Shown in pieces: positions 60,811 through 64,000 of a stretch of 64,000 nt of DNA (positions are counted from its first letter, which is position 1; every line of letters begins with the position of its first letter). The translations under genes were made by a program, and so were the position numbers. Location: positions 310,001 through 374,000 of the forward strand of contig QKJP01000049.1 in assembly GCA_003249255.1 (NCBI GenBank), written 5' to 3'. This DNA is from Bacteroidales bacterium (GTDB lineage Bacteria; Bacteroidota; Bacteroidia; Bacteroidales; Marinilabiliaceae). The notes under the pieces are model-generated. The model did no database searches and had not been told where the DNA came from. It saw only the letters and a program-made list of their open reading frames with translations.

Positions 60811-60837
60811 AAAAGCCGGCTCTCATTAGAACCGGCT
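60811..60837 (-). terminator. rho-independent terminator of the amt operon
   Basis: On the minus strand AGCCGGTTCT, loop AATG, and AGAGCCGGCT form a 10-bp stem with one G-U pair, followed by TTTTCTG. It lies 40 bases past the amt stop. Confidence 0.85.
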
Positions 60838-60876
60838 CCTCTTTCAGATATGATAACAAAACAACGCAACCAAATT

Positions 60877-62070
60877 TTAGTAGTTGTATGAGCTTTGTCC
60901 GTGCTCGTGGATATCTAATCCTTCGCGCTCTTCTTGTTCTGTTACTCTTAAGCCCATAGTAGCTTTTAAAGTTTTGAATAAGATTAAGCCTAATCCGAAC
61001 GCCCATGCACCAATTGCGATAACTCCAATGGCTTGAGAGATAAGTAATGAAACTCCACCTCCGTAGAATAAACCACCGTCTTTTGCAAATAATCCAACTA
61101 ATAAAGTACCTAAAGCACCACATACACCATGTACTGAGATAGCACCCACAGGATCATCCACTTTTAATTTCTTGTCTACAAATTCGATAGAGAAAACAAT
61201 AACTAAACCTGCAATTACACCAATGATAGCTGCACCACCCGGAGTAACGATATCACAACCTGCTGTAATACCTACAAGACCAGCTAAAGCACCGTTTAAA
61301 GTCATTGATAAATCTGGTTTTCCGTAGCGGAACCAAGTAACAAACATGGTCACCATTGCACCAGCTGCAGCTGCTAAGTTAGTTGTGATAAAGATGCTTG
61401 CAACAGCGTTTGCATTATCACCGCTAATAGCTAATTGAGATCCAGGGTTGAAACCAAACCAACCTAACCAAAGGATGAATACACCTAAAGCACCTAACAC
61501 CATGTTGTGACCTGGGATTGCATTTGCTTTTCCATTGTATTTACCTAAACGAGGTCCGATAGTCCATGCACCAGCTAAGGCTGCCCATCCTCCTACAGAG
61601 TGAACAACTGTAGAACCTGCGAAGTCGTGGAAAGGAGTTTCCATAGTTGATAACCAACCACCACCCCATACCCAGTGACCTGAGATTGGATAGATAACTA
61701 AGGTGATGATTACTGAGAATACTAAATATGTGCTAAATTTTGTACGTTCTGCCATAGCTCCTGAAACGATTGTTGCAGCTGTTGCAGCAAATACAGTTTG
61801 GAAGAATAAGCTGTGTAAGTCACCTTCTTTGCTGTAAAATAAATCAAAGGCTCCAAAGAAAGCACCTTCGCCTCCGTACATAATTGAGTAACCTACAATC
61901 CAAAAAACCAACGAACCTATACAAAAGTCCATAAAGTTCTTCATAATGATGTTACCTACGTTTTTTGCTCGTGTAAAACCTGCTTCTACTAGAGCAAATC
62001 CTGCTTGCATGAAAAAGACTAATATCCCTGCAACGAGGATCCATAATATATCTAATGCGTTTGTATCCAT
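60877..62070 (-). CDS. amt: ammonium transporter
   Basis: Inner-membrane ammonium channel of 397 residues with about 11 hydrophobic segments (ILWILVAGILVFFMQAGFALVEAG at the start in two parts). Family marks are FAGSTVVHSVGGWAALAGA and AISVHGVCGALGTLL, which carry the twin pore histidines, and IPGHNMVLGALGVFILWLG. The N-terminus has no cleaved signal. It starts 26 bases after the P-II gene, the usual glnK-amtB arrangement, so its gating by P-II is likely. Confidence 0.96.
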   Translation of the reverse strand: MDTNALDILWILVAGILVFFMQAGFALVEAGFTRAKNVGNIIMKNFMDFCIGSLVFWIVGYSIMYGGEGAFFGAFDLFYSKEGDLHSLFFQTVFAATAATIVSGAMAERTKFSTYLVFSVIITLVIYPISGHWVWGGGWLSTMETPFHDFAGSTVVHSVGGWAALAGAWTIGPRLGKYNGKANAIPGHNMVLGALGVFILWLGWFGFNPGSQLAISGDNANAVASIFITTNLAAAAGAMVTMFVTWFRYGKPDLSMTLNGALAGLVGITAGCDIVTPGGAAIIGVIAGLVIVFSIEFVDKKLKVDDPVGAISVHGVCGALGTLLVGLFAKDGGLFYGGGVSLLISQAIGVIAIGAWAFGLGLILFKTLKATMGLRVTEQEEREGLDIHEHGQSSYNY

Positions 62071-62096
62071 GATTTCCAGTTTTTTTAAGAGTTTAA

Positions 62097-62441
62097 TTAC
62101 TTTTCGTAAAGGGTTTCTGGTCCTGATTCTCCGGTTCTGATGCGGTAAGTTTCTTCGATGTCTGTAACGAAAATACGACCGTCACCTATCTCACCTGTGC
62201 GTGCAGAGCTCATAATTGCATTTACTGTACGCTCTACATTTTGATCTCTTACGATGATTGATATCAATCTTCTTTCAATGATTGAAGTATCGTAAAGAGT
62301 TCCTCTGTAAAGGTGACCTTCGCGAGCTGTACCAACTCCTCTAACATCCCAGTGTGAGAAAAAAGTAATTTCTTGCTCTTCTAATGCTTTTTTCACTTCT
62401 TCAAAGCGAGTAAGCCTTATTATTGCTTCAATTTTTTTCAT
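62097..62441 (-). CDS. P-II family nitrogen regulator, variant T-loop
   Basis: A 114-residue trimeric signal protein that binds ATP/ADP and 2-oxoglutarate and usually plugs the Amt channel. It has MKKIEAIIRLTRFEEVKKAL, EGHLYRGTLYDTS (T-loop Tyr45 and Tyr50) and RTGEIGDGRIFVTDIEE. The stretch GVGTAREGH replaces the classical GRGRQKGHTE-type segment, and the Gln that ligates Mg2+ and 2-oxoglutarate (Gln39 in E. coli GlnK) is not found. GlnK is the likely name from linkage to amt. Nucleotide control may thus differ from the standard model. Confidence 0.9.
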   Translation of the reverse strand: MKKIEAIIRLTRFEEVKKALEEQEITFFSHWDVRGVGTAREGHLYRGTLYDTSIIERRLISIIVRDQNVERTVNAIMSSARTGEIGDGRIFVTDIEETYRIRTGESGPETLYEK

Positions 62442-62575
62442 GATGAATATCTTTTTGTTTGTTATCTGCTATAATAATAGTTTGAGAAGAGCAGGTCAGT
62501 TCTTTTGAAAGATCTAACTGGTTTGGTGTTTGGATGTAAGTTGATAAGACCTTACTCTTCTCGAATGTTGTATGA

Positions 62576-63277
62576 TTAGAATGAAATTCCTGCTACGATA
62601 TATAGCTGCTCTCTATTAGGATTCATAATTACCTGACCGAATACCGGTAAAGAGAATGTTTCAGAGAATTTGATCTCTTTTTCAGTTCCGATACCAATGT
62701 TACAAATTTGGAAGTCACCTGTTTTACCTGTAAGTCGCTCTCCAGTTAAAGGATCGATTTCTCCAAGAACATGCCATCCATCTCCACCACCAATAAATAC
62801 ATTGAAGTTCTCGAAAGCATATCCTGCTTCAAAATACATGGTTCCACTTTCTAAACCTGCTCCTTCGTATAAAGCATAGTTTGCAGCAATGCTGAAAGCT
62901 CCGGTTTCATATCCTGCATTGATCTCAATACCATGTGATGATACTTTACCTTCATCGTCATTGTTTTCTAGTTGTAGCCAGCTGTTTCCAGGGTAGTAAT
63001 AGTCTGTTAAACCTAGGCTTAAACCGAAGTCGAAGCCATAAGATGCATATAAATCTGCTTCTTGAAAACGACTTGATAAACCATATGAACCCCAAGCTCC
63101 TATAGCTAAACTTCCAACTGAATATTCAACTGTTGGTTGAATGTTTGGGTTGTTGTCCGCTTGCGATCCACGCCATACATAACTAGAAACTAAATCAGCT
63201 CCTGTAGAAAATTCTCCTTGTGCGCTAGCAGTTAAGGTTGCTATGCCTAATCCTAAAATCAATAAAATCTTTTTCAT
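62576..63277 (-). CDS. TorF-like outer-membrane porin
   Basis: A 233-residue exported barrel protein: signal peptide (KKILLILGLGIATLTASAQ), then GADLVSSYVWRGSQADNNP, typical of the TorF family of putative porins, and a chain of aromatic beta strands ending in IVAGISF. It is the first gene of the operon with the P-II and amt genes (134 bases and 26 bases apart), which suggests it admits ammonium or another nitrogen source across the outer membrane. The role is inferred from context. Confidence 0.85.
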   Translation of the reverse strand: MKKILLILGLGIATLTASAQGEFSTGADLVSSYVWRGSQADNNPNIQPTVEYSVGSLAIGAWGSYGLSSRFQEADLYASYGFDFGLSLGLTDYYYPGNSWLQLENNDDEGKVSSHGIEINAGYETGAFSIAANYALYEGAGLESGTMYFEAGYAFENFNVFIGGGDGWHVLGEIDPLTGERLTGKTGDFQICNIGIGTEKEIKFSETFSLPVFGQVIMNPNREQLYIVAGISF

Positions 63278-63401
63278 TTTAAAACAGTTAATTGTTAATA
63301 ATTGCGTTTGTTTATTATTCTCTATGCATTTTCATAGGGGAGATCGTGCAAAAAGAATGTTTTTTTAATCTCATCCCCCTACTTTGAGTAGGTTGACAGT
63401 G

Positions 63402-63434
63402 CAAATATAGATAATCTCCCAAATGCTAAACAAA
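63402..63434 (-). promoter_or_regulatory. promoter of the porin-P-II-amt operon
   Basis: On the minus strand TATATTTG (63409-63402) is an exact -7 match and TTTG (63434-63431) lies 21 bases upstream, near the -33 spacing of this phylum. The leader to the porin ATG would be about 120 bases and contains a run of A/G with possible regulatory structure. Confidence 0.6.
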
Positions 63435-64000
63435 TTTTTTAGGGGTAAAAATGTCAATTGTGCTCCACAACATATTTTCATCCCCATTGAAAAAGGGGGG
63501 TCTCTTCGTTGTATAGGTATAAAATGTACTGGTGTGCCCCTTGAATTATGGGGATAGGTATGGAATTGTTGTGTATTTGCATTGAATAGGGTGTGGTTTG
63601 TGGATTCGTTTGGTGTTTTTTGTAAGAAGTTTTTGGTTTTGTTGTGTTTTTTGGTTCTCTCATATGAATTTAAGAAGGCTATTTGTAAAAATCAACAAGG
63701 TGTACCAGTAATAAAGCTGAGATATTTAAAATGTGTATAGTCGAATGAGTTTATTTCAAATCGCATATCTGCAATAATCGTCAACCTGACTGGTTTTGGA
63801 TGAGGTGTTGTGGGATCAGGGTTGTGCTTTGTTTCTTATAATGTCTTCTATCGTGTTGCGATGAAGTTTATATTCTGTATTGTTCTGGAAGGATTTGTTT
63901 GATGTTGTGGAGGGCTGATTTTAAAGAGAGCAATAGTTTTTGGAAGATTGAGCTAAACATTTTCTTAGATTAAGTCTTATACTAGTGTATTTTTGATTCT
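63435..64000. other. no recognisable gene to the window end
   Basis: This AT-rich 566-base stretch has only short frames with no family resemblance (the longest, 63478-63663 minus, is a low-complexity Lys/Thr/Pro translation). A CCCCATTGAAAAAGGGG hairpin is near 63482. It may be a long intergenic region upstream of a gene outside the window. Confidence 0.6.

Noticed and set aside
60758-61123. 121-codon Trp/Arg-rich frame overlapping amt
   Set aside because: Shadow of amt in another frame that also runs through the terminator hairpin.
63478-63663. 61-codon frame on the minus strand near the right end
   Set aside because: Low-complexity Lys/Thr/Pro/Gln translation of a T/G-rich stretch, no start context, no family resemblance.
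1-64000. CRISPR array, prophage, tRNA or rRNA genes
   Set aside because: No regularly spaced direct repeats, cas or phage structural genes, cloverleaf or rRNA-like stretches were found by reading.

Overview
The window is about 64 kb of AT-rich chromosome from a member of the Bacteroidota, most likely a marine, facultatively or strictly anaerobic lineage of the Marinilabiliales type (genus not determinable). Grounds: TAnnTTTG-type promoter elements, weak Shine-Dalgarno sites, type IX secretion (gliding-motility C-terminal) domains, a PorP/SprF protein, ligand-binding beta-propeller/SpoIIE receptors, DUF4290 next to murA, an oxygen-independent HemN, and a HydF [FeFe]-hydrogenase maturase next to an aspartase. 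No rRNA, tRNA or CRISPR array was recognised.

Layout. 1-5.1 kb: tetrapyrrole cluster hemB (cut by the window edge)-hemL-hemE-hemN with a REP-like hairpin array between hemB and hemL. 5.1-15.1 kb: a large propeller/SpoIIE phosphatase receptor, a secreted TPR-caspase-like protein, a small orphan and two tandem paralogous exported OmpL47-like repeat proteins. 15.1-20.7 kb (minus strand): inositol-monophosphatase-like enzyme, APH/CHK-like kinase, a helix-hairpin-helix/outer-membrane barrel protein with a second barrel protein, and a HAD hydrolase. 21-21.7 kb: rpsP with a long acidic/Ala tail. 21.9-30.8 kb: a five-gene plus-strand operon (type-B T9SS cargo, PorP/SprF, PD40-PKD protein, unknown secreted protein, second propeller/SpoIIE receptor). 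30.9-37.3 kb: hydF, a PAS histidine kinase, aspartase, a sigma-54 response regulator without a DNA-binding domain, and Ppx/GppA. 37.6-43.8 kb: ABC-2 exporter pair, CHAD protein, metallo-beta-lactamase-fold hydrolase, another type-B T9SS cargo. 44-51.2 kb: housekeeping run UvrD/PcrA-like helicase, DUF4290, murA (catalytic Cys replaced by Asp), a cysteine-less redoxin, grpE, dnaJ.

51.4-58.1 kb is an accessory island. It holds an orphan HINT-nuclease polymorphic-toxin tip broken by a frameshift, a SUKH-type immunity gene with an unusual C-terminal tail overlapping a RelE/ParE-like gene, a stop-interrupted relic, an IS3 transposase relic, a higBA toxin-antitoxin operon with a visible operator, a second broken toxin tail with its immunity gene, and a membrane protein broken at an eight-G tract. 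The cassettes are separated by three related composite repeats: a CGCGAT palindrome, a truncated REP-associated tyrosine transposase start (in two copies), and a terminal block ending in TTCGTGCGGCAGC. In two copies the reading frame runs from the repeat into the relic that follows. I regard this repeat-delimited toxin/immunity graveyard as the most interesting structure in the window.

58.2-63.3 kb returns to ordinary genes: FAD oxidoreductase, a frameshifted lipoprotein with a T9SS type-B domain, a Rossmann-fold reductase/epimerase, and a nitrogen operon on the minus strand (TorF-like porin, variant P-II protein, Amt). The last 0.6 kb shows no recognisable gene.
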